64,000 nucleotides of DNA from Rattus norvegicus (Eukaryota > Chordata > Mammalia > Rodentia > Muridae): NCBI RefSeq assembly GCF_036323735.1, contig NC_086040.1, positions 56,645,891-56,709,890 of the forward strand, written 5' to 3'. Below, piece after piece: positions 42,974 to 56,930 of the stretch; position 1 is the stretch's first letter, and every line of letters starts with the position of its first letter. The notes below the pieces were generated by a model that was not told where the DNA came from, searched no databases, and was given only the letters and a program-made list of their open reading frames with translations. The translations under genes were made by a program, and so were the position numbers.

Positions 42974-45900
42974 AGCTGTGTGTTTATCTTGAAAGTCAAC
43001 TTCCTACAAGGTTTTCCCTCTTGGAATGAAGAGAATTCGCCAAAGAATGAAAGACTGAGACTGGGAAAAGCTTTTTCAGTCTATATAAATAAGTGTGCTT
43101 TTTACCGTCTAGAACCACTTAAAACTATGCTTACTGGTCAAGTAACAGCAATTCACTTTGCAAAACAGTAGCTGTGTGTTTATCTTCAAAGTCAACTTCC
43201 TACAAGCTTTTCCTGCTGGAAGGAACAGAATTCTCCAAAGATTGTTGGATTCAGACTGGGAAATCCATGTTTTGTCTATATTGAAAAGTGTGCTTTTTTC
43301 CCTCTAGAACCACTTAGAGCTAAGCTTATTCGCCAAGTAACAGCGATTCACTTTGCAAATCATTAGCTTTGTGTTCAGCTTCAAAGTCAAGTTCCTACAA
43401 GCTTTTTCCGCATGGAACGAACAGAACTCGACTGAGAATGTGTGATTCAGACAGGGAAACGCACTTTTTTCTATATAGAGAGGTATGCTTATCACCTTCT
43501 AGGACCATTTAAAACAAAGCTTAATCACCAGGTAAGAACAATTCACTTGTAAAATGAAAAAAAAGGCTGTTTTTTTATCTTCAAAGTCAACTTCCTACAA
43601 GCTATTCCCTCTTGGAATGAACAGAATTCGCCAAAGAATGAGAGACTAAGACTGGGAAAAGCTTTTTCAGTCTATATAAATAAGTCTGCATTTTTACAGT
43701 CTAGAACCACTTAAAACTAAGATTATTGGTCAAGTAACAGCAATTCACTTTTCAAAACAGTAGCTGTGTGTTTATCTTCAAAGTCAACTTCCTATAAGCT
43801 TTACCCCCTTGGAAAGAACAGAATTCGCCAAAGAATGAGAGATTCAGACTGGGAAACCCATGTTTGTCTATATTCAAAAGTCTGCTTTTTAGCCTCAAGA
43901 ACAACTTAAAAGTAAGCTTATTCGCCTAGTAACAGAAATTCACTTTGCAAAACACTAGCTGTGTGTTTATCTTGAAAGTCAACTTCCTACAAGGTTTTCC
44001 CTCTTGGAATGAAGAGAATTCGCCAAAGAATGAAAGACTGAGACTGGGAAAAGCTTTTTCAGTCTATATAAATAAGTGTGCTTTTTACCGTCTAGAACCA
44101 CTTAAAACTATGCTTACTGGTCAAGTAACAGCAATTCACTTTGCAAAACAGTAGCTGTGTGTTTATCTTCAAAGTCAACTTCCTACAAGCTTTTCCTGCT
44201 GGAAGGAACAGAATTCTCCAAAGATTGTTGGATTCAGACTGGGAAATACATGTTTTGTCTATATTGAAAAGTGTGCTTTTTCCCTCTAGAACCACTTAGA
44301 GCTAAGCTTATTCGCCAAGTAACAGCGATTCACTTTGCAAATCATTAGCTTTGTGTTCAGCTTCAAAGTCAAGTTCCTACAAGCTTTTTCCGCATGGAAC
44401 GAACAGAACTCGACTGAGAATGTGTGATTCAGACAGGGAAACGCACTTTTTTCTATATAGAGAGGTATGCTTATCACCTTCTAGGACCATTTAAAACAAA
44501 GCTTAATCACCAGGTAAGAACAATTCACTTGTAAAATGAAAAAAAAAGGCTGTTTTTTTATCTTCAAAGTCAACTTCCTACAAGCTATTCCCTCTTGGAA
44601 TGAACAGAATTCGCCAAAGAATGAGAGACTAAGACTGGGAAAAGCTTTTTCAGTCTATATAAATAAGTCTGCTTTTTTACAGTCTAGAACCACTTAAAAC
44701 TAAGATTATTGGTCAAGTAACAGCAATTCACTTTTCAAAACACTAGCTGTGTGTTTATCTTCAAAGTCAACTTCCTACAAGCTTTACCCCCTTGGAAAGA
44801 ACAGAATTCGCCAAAGAATGAGAGATTCAGACTGGGAAACCCATGTTTGTCTATATTCAAAAGTCTGCTTTTTAGCCTCAAGAACAACTTAAAAGTAAGC
44901 TTATTCGCCTAGTAACAGAAATTCACTTTTCAAAACACTAGCTGTGTGTTTATCTTCAAAGTCAACTTCCTACAAGCTTTTCCCTTTTGGAACGAACAGA
45001 ATTCACCAAAGAATGGGAGACTGAGACTGGGAAAAGCTTTTTCAGTCTATATGAATAAGTCTGCTTTTTACCATCTAGAACCAGTTAAAACTAAGCTTAT
45101 TGGCCAAGTAACAGCAATTCATTTTGCAAAACACTAGCTGTGTGTTTATTTCAAAGTCAACATCTTCTAAGCTCTTCCCCCTTGGAGAGAACAGAATTCA
45201 CCTAAGAATGTCTGATTCAGACTGGGAAATGCAAGTATTGTCTACATTGAAAGTCTGCTTTTTACTGTCTAGGACCACTTAAAACTAAGCCTATTGGCCA
45301 AGTAAGAGCAATTCACTTTGCAGATCATTAGCTCTGTGTTTATCTTCAAAGTGAACTTCCTACAAGCTTTTGCCGCTTGGAACGAACAGAATTCGCCAAA
45401 GAATGTTGGATTCAGACTGGGAAACCCATGTTTGGTCCACATAGAAAACTCTGCTTTTTACTGTGTAGAACCACTTAAAACTAAGCTTATTGGCCAAGTA
45501 ACAGCAATTCACTTTGCTAAACCCTAGCTGCGTGTTTATTTTCAATGTCAACTTCCTACAAGCTTTTCATACTGGCACCAACAGAATTCTGCAAAGAATG
45601 TTCGATTCCGACTGGGAAACCCATGTTTTGTCTACATTGAAAAGTGTGCTTCTTACCCCATAGAACCCCTTAAAACTAAGCTTTTTCACCAAGTAACAGC
45701 CATTCACTCTGCAAATCACCAGCTTTGTGTTCAGCTTCAAACTCAAGTTCCTACAAGCTTTTCCCAATTGGAAGGAACAGAATTAGCCAAAGAATGAGAT
45801 ATTGAGACTGGGAAAAGGATTTTTCGTCTATATAGAAAAGTATGCTTTTTACCATATAGAACTACTTAAAACTAAGCTTAATCACCAAGTAAGAACGATT

Positions 45901-46707
45901 CACTTTGTAAAAGGAAAAAAGGGGCTTTTTTTTTTTATCTCCAAAGTCAACTTCCTACAAGCCTTTCCAGCCTGGAACGGACAGAATTCACCAAGGAATG
46001 TTTGATTCAGACTGAGAAAACCATGTTTTGTCTATATTGAAAAGTCTGCTTTTACCCACTAGAACCACTTAAAACTAAGAATATTCTCCTGGTAAGAACA
46101 ATTCCCTTTGCAAAAACACTTGCTGTGTGTTTGTCTTCAAAGTCAACTTTCTACAAGATTTTCCTGCTTGGAACACACAGAATTTGGCAAAGAGTGAGAG
46201 ATTGAGACTGGGAAAAGCTTTTTTAGAATATATAGATAAGTATGCTTTTTACCAACTAGAACTACTTAAAACAGAGCTTAATCCCAAAGTAAGAACAATT
46301 CACTTTGTAAAACACTAGCTGTGTGTTTATCTTCAAAGTTCACTTCCTCCAAACTTTTCCCGATTGGAACGAACACGATTCCTCTAAGAATGTGTGACTG
46401 AGACTGGGAAACACACGTTTTGTGTATATATAAAAGTCTGCTTTTTTCTCCTTTGAACAACTGAAAACTAAGCTTATTTTCCAAGTAACAGCACTTTACT
46501 TTGCAAAACACTACCTGTGTGTTTATCTTGAAAGTCAACTTCCTACAAGCTTTACACCCATAGAAAGGACAGAATTGGCCAAAGAATGAGAGATTCAGAC
46601 TGGGAAACCCATGTTTGTCTATATTCAAAAGTCTGCTTTTTAGCCTCAAGAACAACTTAAAAGTAAGCTTATACGCCTAGTAACAGAAATTCACTTTGCA
46701 AAACACT
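42974..46707 (+). repeat. HOR H16, 19-mer
   Basis: Length 3,734 bp. Blocks are 42974-43956 and 43957-44939; m6 starts at 44940. Both m4 copies have CAAGCTATTCCC. The second m2 has a shortened T-run (GTGCTTTTTCCC) shared with H17. m9 has TGCGTG and CTGGCACCAAC, shared only with H20. The m11 T-run is eleven. Confidence 0.94.
46358..46374 (-). other. CENP-B-box match in m13 of H16
   Basis: Same word, unchanged; 3,734 bp spacing. Confidence 0.8.
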
Positions 46708-49700
46708 AGCTGTGTGTTTATCTTGAAAGTCAACTTCCTACAAGGTTTTCCCTCTTGGAATGAAGAGAATTCGCCAAAGAATGAAAGACTGAGACTGGGA
46801 AAAGCTTTTTCAGTCTATATAAATAAGTGTGCTTTTTACCGTCTAGAACCACTTAAAACTATGCTTACTGGTCAAGTAACAGCAATTCACTTTGCAAAAC
46901 AGTAGCTGTGTGTTTATCTTCAAAGTCAACTTCCTACAAGCTTTTCCTGCTGGAAGGAACAGAATTCTCCAAAGATTGTTGGATTCAGACTGGGAAATCC
47001 ATGTTTTGTCTATATTGAAAAGTGTGCTTTTTTCCCTCTAGAACCACTTAGAGCTAAGCTTATTCGCCAAGTAACAGCGATTCACTTTGCAAATCATTAG
47101 CTTTGTGTTCAGCTTCAAAGTCAAGTTCCTACAAGCTTTTTCCGCATGGAACGAACAGAACTCGACTGAGAATGTGTGATTCAGACAGGGAAACGCACTT
47201 TTTTCTATATAGAGAGGTATGCTTATCACCTTCTAGGACCATTTAAAACAAAGCTTAATCACCAGGTAAGAACAATTCACTTGTAAAATGAAAAAAAAGG
47301 CTGTTTTTTTATCTTCAAAGTCAACTTCCTACAAGCTATTCCCTCTTGGAATGAACAGAATTCGCCAAAGAATGAGAGACTAAGACTGGGAAAAGCTTTT
47401 TCAGTCTATATAAATAAGTCTGCATTTTTACAGTCTAGAACCACTTAAAACTAAGATTATTGGTCAAGTAACAGCAATTCACTTTTCAAAACAGTAGCTG
47501 TGTGTTTATCTTCAAAGTCAACTTCCTATAAGCTTTACCCCCTTGGAAAGAACAGAATTCGCCAAAGAATGAGAGATTCAGACTGGGAAACCCATGTTTG
47601 TCTATATTCAAAAGTCTGCTTTTTAGCCTCAAGAACAACTTAAAAGTAAGCTTATTCGCCTAGTAACAGAAATTCACTTTGCAAAACACTAGCTGTGTGT
47701 TTATCTTGAAAGTCAACTTCCTACAAGGTTTTCCCTCTTGGAATGAAGAGAATTCGCCAAAGAATGAAAGACTGAGACTGGGAAAAGCTTTTTCAGTCTA
47801 TATAAATAAGTGTGCTTTTTACCGTCTAGAACCACTTAAAACTATGCTTACTGGTCAAGTAACAGCAATTCACTTTGCAAAACAGTAGCTGTGTGTTTAT
47901 CTTCAAAGTCAACTTCCTACAAGCTTTTCCTGCTGGAAGGAACAGAATTCTCCAAAGATTGTTGGATTCAGACTGGGAAATACATGTTTTGTCTATATTG
48001 AAAAGTGTGCTTTTTCCCTCTAGAACCACTTAGAGCTAAGCTTATTCGCCAAGTAACAGCGATTCACTTTGCAAATCATTAGCTTTGTGTTCAGCTTCAA
48101 AGTCAAGTTCCTACAAGCTTTTTCCGCATGGAACGAACAGAACTCGACTGAGAATGTGTGATTCAGACAGGGAAACGCACTTTTTTCTATATAGAGAGGT
48201 ATGCTTATCACCTTCTAGGACCATTTAAAACAAAGCTTAATCACCAGGTAAGAACAATTCACTTGTAAAATGAAAAAAAAAAGGCTGTTTTTTTATCTTC
48301 AAAGTCAACTTCCTACAAGCTATTCCCTCTTGGAATGAACAGAATTCGCCAAAGAATGAGAGACTAAGACTGGGAAAAGCTTTTTCAGTCTATATAAATA
48401 AGTCTGCTTTTTTACAGTCTAGAACCACTTAAAACTAAGATTATTGGTCAAGTAACAGCAATTCACTTTTCAAAACACTAGCTGTGTGTTTATCTTCAAA
48501 GTCAACTTCCTACAAGCTTTACCCCCTTGGAAAGAACAGAATTCGCCAAAGAATGAGAGATTCAGACTGGGAAACCCATGTTTGTCTATATTCAAAAGTC
48601 TGCTTTTTAGCCTCAAGAACAACTTAAAAGTAAGCTTATTCGCCTAGTAACAGAAATTCACTTTTCAAAACACTAGCTGTGTGTTTATCTTCAAAGTCAA
48701 CTTCCTACAAGCTTTTCCCTTTTGGAACGAACAGAATTCACCAAAGAATGGGAGACTGAGACTGGGAAAAGCTTTTTCAGTCTATATGAATAAGTCTGCT
48801 TTTTACCATCTAGAACCAGTTAAAACTAAGCTTATTGGCCAAGTAACAGCAATTCATTTTGCAAAACACTAGCTGTGTGTTTATTTCAAAGTCAACATCT
48901 TCTAAGCTCTTCCCCCTTGGAGAGAACAGAATTCACCTAAGAATGTCTGATTCAGACTGGGAAATGCAAGTATTGTCTACATTGAAAGTCTGCTTTTTAC
49001 TGTCTAGGACCACTTAAAACTAAGCCTATTGGCCAAGTAAGAGCAATTCACTTTGCAGATCATTAGCTCTGTGTTTATCTTCAAAGTGAACTTCCTACAA
49101 GCTTTTGCCGCTTGGAACGAACAGAATTCGCCAAAGAATGTTGGATTCAGACTGGGAAACCCATGTTTGGTCCACATAGAAAACTCTGCTTTTTACTGTG
49201 TAGAACCACTTAAAACTAAGCTTATTGGCCAAGTAACAGCAATTCACTTTGCTAAACCCTAGCTGTGTGTTTATTTTCAATGTCAACTTCCTACAAGCTT
49301 TTCATACTGGAAACAACAGAATTCTGCAAAGAATGTTCGATTCCGACTGGGAAACCCATGTTTTGTCTACATTGAAAAGTGTGCTTCTTACCCCATAGAA
49401 CCCCTTAAAACTAAGCTTTTTCACCAAGTAACAGCCATTCACTCTGCAAATCACCAGCTTTGTGTTCAGCTTCAAACTCAAGTTCCTACAAGCTTTTCCC
49501 AATTGGAAGGAACAGAATTAGCCAAAGAATGAGATATTGAGACTGGGAAAAGGATTTTTCGTCTATATAGAAAAGTATGCTTTTTACCATATAGAACTAC
49601 TTAAAACTAAGCTTAATCACCAAGTAAGAACGATTCACTTTGTAAAAGGAAAAAAGGGGCTTTTTTTTTTATCTCCAAAGTCAACTTCCTACAAGCCTTT

Positions 49701-50441
49701 CCAGCCTGGAACGGACAGAATTCACCAAGGAATGTTTGATTCAGACTGAGAAAACCATGTTTTGTCTATATTGAAAAGTCTGCTTTTACCCACTAGAACC
49801 ACTTAAAACTAAGAATATTCTCCTGGTAAGAACAATTCCCTTTGCAAAAACACTTGCTGTGTGTTTGTCTTCAAAGTCAACTTTCTACAAGATTTTCCTG
49901 CTTGGAACACACAGAATTTGGCAAAGAGTGAGAGATTGAGACTGGGAAAAGCTTTTTTAGAATATATAGATAAGTATGCTTTTTACCAACTAGAACTACT
50001 TAAAACAGAGCTTAATCCCAAAGTAAGAACAATTCACTTTGTAAAACACTAGCTGTGTGTTTATCTTCAAAGTTCACTTCCTCCAAACTTTTCCCGATTG
50101 GAACGAACACGATTCCTCTAAGAATGTGTGACTGAGACTGGGAAACACACGTTTTGTGTATATATAAAAGTCTGCTTTTTTCTCCTTTGAACAACTGAAA
50201 ACTAAGCTTATTTTCCAAGTAACAGCACTTTACTTTGCAAAACACTACCTGTGTGTTTATCTTGAAAGTCAACTTCCTACAAGCTTTACACCCATAGAAA
50301 GGACAGAATTGGCCAAAGAATGAGAGATTCAGACTGGGAAACCCATGTTTGTCTATATTCAAAAGTCTGCTTTTTAGCCTCAAGAACAACTTAAAAGTAA
50401 GCTTATACGCCTAGTAACAGAAATTCACTTTGCAAAACACT
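46708..50441 (+). repeat. HOR H17, 19-mer, close duplicate of H16
   Basis: Length 3,734 bp. Blocks are 46708-47690 and 47691-48674; m6 starts at 48675. It shares the shortened second-m2 T-run, both CAAGCTATTCCC m4 copies and the eight-A first tract with H16. Its m9 is the common form, so it differs from H16 in the 3' half. Confidence 0.94.
50092..50108 (-). other. CENP-B-box match in m13 of H17
   Basis: Same word, unchanged; 3,734 bp spacing. Confidence 0.8.
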
Positions 50442-53192
50442 AGCTGTGTGTTTATCTTGAAAGTCAACTTCCTACAAGGTTTTCCCTCTTGGAATGAAGA
50501 GAATTCGCCAAAGAATGAAAGACTGAGACTGGGAAAAGCTTTTTCAGTCTATATAAATAAGTGTGCTTTTTACCGTCTAGAACCACTTAAAACTATGCTT
50601 ACTGGTCAAGTAACAGCAATTCACTTTGCAAAACAGTAGCTGTGTGTTTATCTTCAAAGTCAACTTCCTACAAGCTTTTCCTGCTGGAAGGAACAGAATT
50701 CTCCAAAGATTGTTGGATTCAGACTGGGAAATACATGTTTTGTCTATATTGAAAAGTGTGCTTTTTTCCCTCTAGAACCACTTAGAGCTAAGCTTATTCG
50801 CCAAGTAACAGCGATTCACTTTGCAAATCATTAGCTTTGTGTTCAGCTTCAAAGTCAAGTTCCTACAAGCTTTTTCCGCATGGAACGAACAGAACTCGAC
50901 TGAGAATGTGTGATTCAGACAGGGAAACGCACTTTTTTCTATATAGAGAGGTATGCTTATCACCTTCTAGGACCATTTAAAACAAAGCTTAATCACCAGG
51001 TAAGAACAATTCACTTGTAAAATGAAAAAAAAAGGCTGTTTTTTTATCTTCAAAGTCAACTTCCTACAAGCTATTCCCTCTTGGAATGAACAGAATTCGC
51101 CAAAGAATGAGAGACTAAGACTGGGAAAAGCTTTTTCAGTCTATATAAATAAGTCTGCTTTTTTACAGTCTAGAACCACTTAAAACTAAGATTATTGGTC
51201 AAGTAACAGCAATTCACTTTTCAAAACACTAGCTGTGTGTTTATCTTCAAAGTCAACTTCCTACAAGCTTTACCCCCTTGGAAAGAACAGAATTCGCCAA
51301 AGAATGAGAGATTCAGACTGGGAAACCCATGTTTGTCTATATTCAAAAGTCTGCTTTTTAGCCTCAAGAACAACTTAAAAGTAAGCTTATTCGCCTAGTA
51401 ACAGAAATTCACTTTTCAAAACACTAGCTGTGTGTTTATCTTCAAAGTCAACTTCCTACAAGCTTTTCCCTTTTGGAACGAACAGAATTCACCAAAGAAT
51501 GGGAGACTGAGACTGGGAAAAGCTTTTTCAGTCTATATGAATAAGTCTGCTTTTTACCATCTAGAACCAGTTAAAACTAAGCTTATTGGCCAAGTAACAG
51601 CAATTCATTTTGCAAAACACTAGCTGTGTGTTTATTTCAAAGTCAACATCTTCTAAGCTCTTCCCCCTTGGAGAGAACAGAATTCACCTAAGAATGTCTG
51701 ATTCAGACTGGGAAATGCAAGTATTGTCTACATTGAAAGTCTGCTTTTTACTGTCTAGGACCACTTAAAACTAAGCCTATTGGCCAAGTAAGAGCAATTC
51801 ACTTTGCAGATCATTAGCTCTGTGTTTATCTTCAAAGTGAACTTCCTACAAGCTTTTGCCGCTTGGAACGAACAGAATTCGCCAAAGAATGTTGGATTCA
51901 GACTGGGAAACCCATGTTTGGTCCACATAGAAAACTCTGCTTTTTACTGTGTAGAACCACTTAAAACTAAGCTTATTGGCCAAGTAACAGCAATTCACTT
52001 TGCTAAACCCTAGCTGTGTGTTTATTTTCAATGTCAACTTCCTACAAGCTTTTCATACTGGAAACAACAGAATTCTGCAAAGAATGTTCGATTCCGACTG
52101 GGAAACCCATGTTTTGTCTACATTGAAAAGTGTGCTTCTTACCCCATAGAACCCCTTAAAACTAAGCTTTTTCACCAAGTAACAGCCATTCACTCTGCAA
52201 ATCACCAGCTTTGTGTTCAGCTTCAAACTCAAGTTCCTACAAGCTTTTCCCAATTGGAAGGAACAGAATTAGCCAAAGAATGAGATATTGAGACTGGGAA
52301 AAGGATTTTTCGTCTATATAGAAAAGTATGCTTTTTACCATATAGAACTACTTAAAACTAAGCTTAATCACCAAGTAAGAACGATTCACTTTGTAAAAGG
52401 AAAAAAGGGGCTTTTTTTTTTATCTCCAAAGTCAACTTCCTACAAGCCTTTCCAGCCTGGAACGGACAGAATTCACCAAGGAATGTTTGATTCAGACTGA
52501 GAAAACCATGTTTTGTCTATATTGAAAAGTCTGCTTTTACCCACTAGAACCACTTAAAACTAAGAATATTCTCCTGGTAAGAACAATTCCCTTTGCAAAA
52601 ACACTTGCTGTGTGTTTGTCTTCAAAGTCAACTTTCTACAAGATTTTCCTGCTTGGAACACACAGAATTTGGCAAAGAGTGAGAGATTGAGACTGGGAAA
52701 AGCTTTTTTAGAATATATAGATAAGTATGCTTTTTACCAACTAGAACTACTTAAAACAGAGCTTAATCCCAAAGTAAGAACAATTCACTTTGTAAAACAC
52801 TAGCTGTGTGTTTATCTTCAAAGTTCACTTCCTCCAAACTTTTCCCGATTGGAACGAACACGATTCCTCTAAGAATGTGTGACTGAGACTGGGAAACACA
52901 CGTTTTGTGTATATATAAAAGTCTGCTTTTTTCTCCTTTGAACAACTGAAAACTAAGCTTATTTTCCAAGTAACAGCACTTTACTTTGCAAAACACTACC
53001 TGTGTGTTTATCTTGAAAGTCAACTTCCTACAAGCTTTACACCCATAGAAAGGACAGAATTGGCCAAAGAATGAGAGATTCAGACTGGGAAACCCATGTT
53101 TGTCTATATTCAAAAGTCTGCTTTTTAGCCTCAAGAACAACTTAAAAGTAAGCTTATACGCCTAGTAACAGAAATTCACTTTGCAAAACACT
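50442..53192 (+). repeat. HOR H18, 14-mer resembling a collapsed 19-mer
   Basis: Length 2,751 bp. Its single m1-m5 block has the second-block markers of H16/H17: ATACATG in m2, CAAGCTATTCCC with TCTGCTTTTTTAC in m4, CAAAACACTAG at the m4 end. This fits loss of a first block from a 19-mer. Confidence 0.94.
52843..52859 (-). other. CENP-B-box match in m13 of H18
   Basis: Same word, unchanged; 2,751 bp spacing. Confidence 0.8.
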
Positions 53193-56100
53193 AGCTGTGT
53201 GTTTATCTTGAAAGTCAACTTCCTACAAGGTTTTCCCTCTTGGAATGAAGAGAATTCGCCAAAGAATGAAAGACTGAGACTGGGAAAAGCTTTTTCAGTC
53301 TATATAAATAAGTGTGCTTTTTACCGTCTAGAACCACTTAAAACTATGCTTACTGGTCAAGTAACAGCAATTCACTTTGCAAAACAGTAGCTGTGTGTTT
53401 ATCTTCAAAGTCAACTTCCTACAAGCTTTTCCTGCTGGAAGGAACAGAATTCTCCAAAGATTGTTGGATTCAGACTGGGAAATACATATTTTGTCTATAT
53501 TGAAAAGTGTGCTTTTTTCCCTCTAGAACCACTTAGAGCTAAGCTTATTCGCCAAGTAACAGCGATTCACTTTGCAAATCATTAGCTTTGTGTTCAGCTT
53601 CAAAGTCAAGTTCCTACAAGCTTTTTCCGCATGGAACGAACAGAACTCGACTGAGAATGTGTGATTCAGACAGGGAAACGCACTTTTTTCTATATAGAGA
53701 GGTATGCTTATCACCTTCTAGGACCATTTAAAACAAAGCTTAATCACCAGGTAAGAACAATTCACTTGTAAAATGAAAAAAAAAGGCTGTTTTTTTATCT
53801 TCAAAGTCAACTTCCTACAAGCTATTCCCTCTTGGAATGAACAGAATTCGCCAAAGAATGAGAGACTAAGACTGGGAAAAGCTTTTTCAGTCTATATAAA
53901 TAAGTCTGCATTTTTACAGTCTAGAACCACTTAAAACTAAGATTATTGGTCAAGTAACAGCAATTCACTTTTCAAAACAGTAGCTGTGTGTTTATCTTCA
54001 AAGTCAACTTCCTATAAGCTTTACTCCCTTGGAAAGAACAGAATTCGCCAAAGAATGAGAGATTCAGACTGGGAAACCCATGTTTGTCTATATTCAAAAG
54101 TCTGCTTTTTAGCCTCAAGAACAACTTAAAAGTAAGCTTATTCGCCTAGTAACAGAAATTCACTTTGCAAAACACTAGCTGTGTGTTTATCTTGAAAGTC
54201 AACTTCCTACAAGGTTTTCCCTCTTGGAATGAAGAGAATTCGCCAAAGAATGAAAGACTGAGACTGGGAAAAGCTTTTTCAGTCTATATAAATAAGTGTG
54301 CTTTTTACCGTCTAGAACCACTTAAAACTATGCTTATTGGCCAAGTAACAGCAATTCACTATGCAAAACAGTAGCTGTGTGTTTATCTTCAAAGTCAACT
54401 TCCTACAAGCTTTTCCTGCTGGAAGGAACAGAATTCTCCAAAGATTGTTGGATTCAGACTGGGAAATACATGTTTTGTCTATATTGAAAAGTGTGCTTTT
54501 TTCCCTCTAGAACCACTTAGAGCTAAGCTTATTCGCCAAGTAACAGCGATTCACTTTGCAAATCATTAGCTTTGTATTCAGCTTCAAAGTCAAGTTCCTA
54601 CAAGCTTTTTCCGCATGGAATGAACAGAACTCGACTGAGAATGTGTGATTCAGACAGGGAAACGCACTTTTTTCTATATAGAGAGGTATGCTTATCACCT
54701 TCTAGGACCATTTAAAACAAAGCTTAATCACCAGGTAAGAACAATTCACTTGTAAAATGAAAAAAAAAAAAGGCTGTTTTTTTATCTTCAAAGTCAACTT
54801 CCTACAAGCTTTTCCCTCTTGGAATGAACAGAATTCGCCAAAGAATGAGAGACTAAGACTGGGAAAAGCTTTTTCAGTCTATATAAATAAGTCTGCTTTT
54901 TTACAGTCTAGAACCACTTAAAACTAAGATTATTGGTCAAGTAACAGCAATTCACTTTTCAAAACACTAGCTGTGTGTTTATCTTCAAAGTCAACTTCCT
55001 ACAAGCTTTACCCCCTTGGAAAGAACAGAATTCGCCAAAGAATGAGAGATTCAGACTGGGAAACCCATGTTTGTCTATATTCAAAAGTCTGCTTTTTAGC
55101 CTCAAGAACAACTTAAAAGTAAGCTTATTCGCCTAGTAACAGAAATTCACTTTTCAAAACACTAGCTGTGTGTTTATCTTCAAAGTCAACTTCCTACAAG
55201 CTTTTCCCTTTTGGAACGAACAGAATTCACCAAAGAATGGGAGACTGAGACTGGGAAAAGCTTTTTCAGTCTATATGAATAAGTCTGCTTTTTACCATCT
55301 AGAACCAGTTAAAACTAAGCTTATTGGCCAAGTAACAGCAATTCATTTTGCAAAACACTAGCTGTGTGTTTATTTCAAAGTCAACATCTTCTAAGCTCTT
55401 CCCCCTTGGAGAGAACAGAATTCACCTAAGAATGTCTGATTCAGACTGGGAAATGCAAGTATTGTCTACATTGAAAGTCTGCTTTTTACTGTCTAGGACC
55501 ACTTAAAACTAAGCCTATTGGCCAAGTAAGAGCAATTCACTTTGCAGATCATTAGCTCTGTGTTTATCTTCAAAGTGAACTTCCTACAAGCTTTTGCCGC
55601 TTGGAACGAACAGAATTCGCCAAAGAATGTTGGATTCAGACTGGGAAACCCATGTTTGGTCCACATAGAAAAGTCTGCTTTTTACTGTGTAGAACCACTT
55701 AAAACTAAGCTTATTGGCCAAGTAACAGCAATTCACTTTGCTAAACCCTAGCTGTGTGTTTATTTTCAATGTCAACTTCCTACAAGCTTTTCATACTGGA
55801 AACAACAGAATTCTGCAAAGAATGTTCGATTCCGACTGGGAAACCCATGTTTTGTCTACATTGAAAAGTGTGCTTCTTACCCCATAGAACCCCTTAAAAC
55901 TAAGCTTTTTCACCAAGTAACAGCCATTCACTCTGCAAATCACCAGCTTTGTGTTCAGCTTCAAACTCAAGTTCCTACAAGCTTTTCCCAATTGGAAGGA
56001 ACAGAATTAGCCAAAGAATGAGATATTGAGACTGGGAAAAGGATTTTTCGTCTATATAGAAAAGTATGCTTTTTACCATATAGAACTACTTAAAACTAAG

Positions 56101-56930
56101 CTTAATCACCAAGTAAGAACGATTCACTTTGTAAAAGGAAAAAAGGGGCTTTTTTTTTTATCTCCAAAGTCAACTTCCTACAAGCCTTTCCAGCCTGGAA
56201 CGGACAGAATTCACCAAGGAATGTTTGATTCAGACTGAGAAAACCATGTTTTGTCTATATTGAAAAGTCTGCTTTTACCCACTAGAACCACTTAAAACTA
56301 AGAATATTCTCCTGGTAAGAACAATTCCCTTTGCAAAAACACTTGCTGTGTGTTTGTCTTCAAAGTCAACTTTCTACAAGATTTTCCTGCTTGGAACACA
56401 CAGAATTTGGCAAAGAGTGAGAGATTGAGACTGGGAAAAGCTTTTTTAGAATATATAGATAAGTATGCTTTTTACCAACTAGAACTACTTAAAACAGAGC
56501 TTAATCCCAAAGTAAGAACAATTCACTTTGTAAAACACTAGCTGTGTGTTTATCTTCAAAGTTCACTTCCTCCAAACTTTTCCCGATTGGAACGAACACG
56601 ATTCCTCTAAGAATGTGTGACTGAGACTGGGAAACACACGTTTTGTGTATATATAAAAGTCTGCTTTTTTCTCCTTTGAACAACTGAAAACTAAGCTTAT
56701 TTTCCAAGTAACAGCACTTTACTTTGCAAAACACTACCTGTGTGTTTATCTTGAAAGTCAACTTCCTACAAGCTTTACACCCATAGAAAGGACAGAATTG
56801 GCCAAAGAATGAGAGATTCAGACTGGGAAACCCATGTTTGTCTATATTCAAAAGTCTGCTTTTTAGCCTCAAGAACAACTTAAAAGTAAGCTTATACGCC
56901 TAGTAACAGAAATTCACTTTGCAAAACACT
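53193..56930 (+). repeat. HOR H19, 19-mer, longest unit
   Basis: Length 3,738 bp. Blocks are 53193-54176 and 54177-55163; m6 starts at 55164. Private changes: ATACATATTTTG in the first m2 (about 53488), TTTACTCCCTTGG in the first m5 (about 54025), and a twelve-A tract near 54760. m8 has AAAAGTCTGC, as in H1 and H21. Confidence 0.94.
56581..56597 (-). other. CENP-B-box match in m13 of H19
   Basis: Same word, unchanged; 3,738 bp spacing, the widest gap between boxes. Confidence 0.8.
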
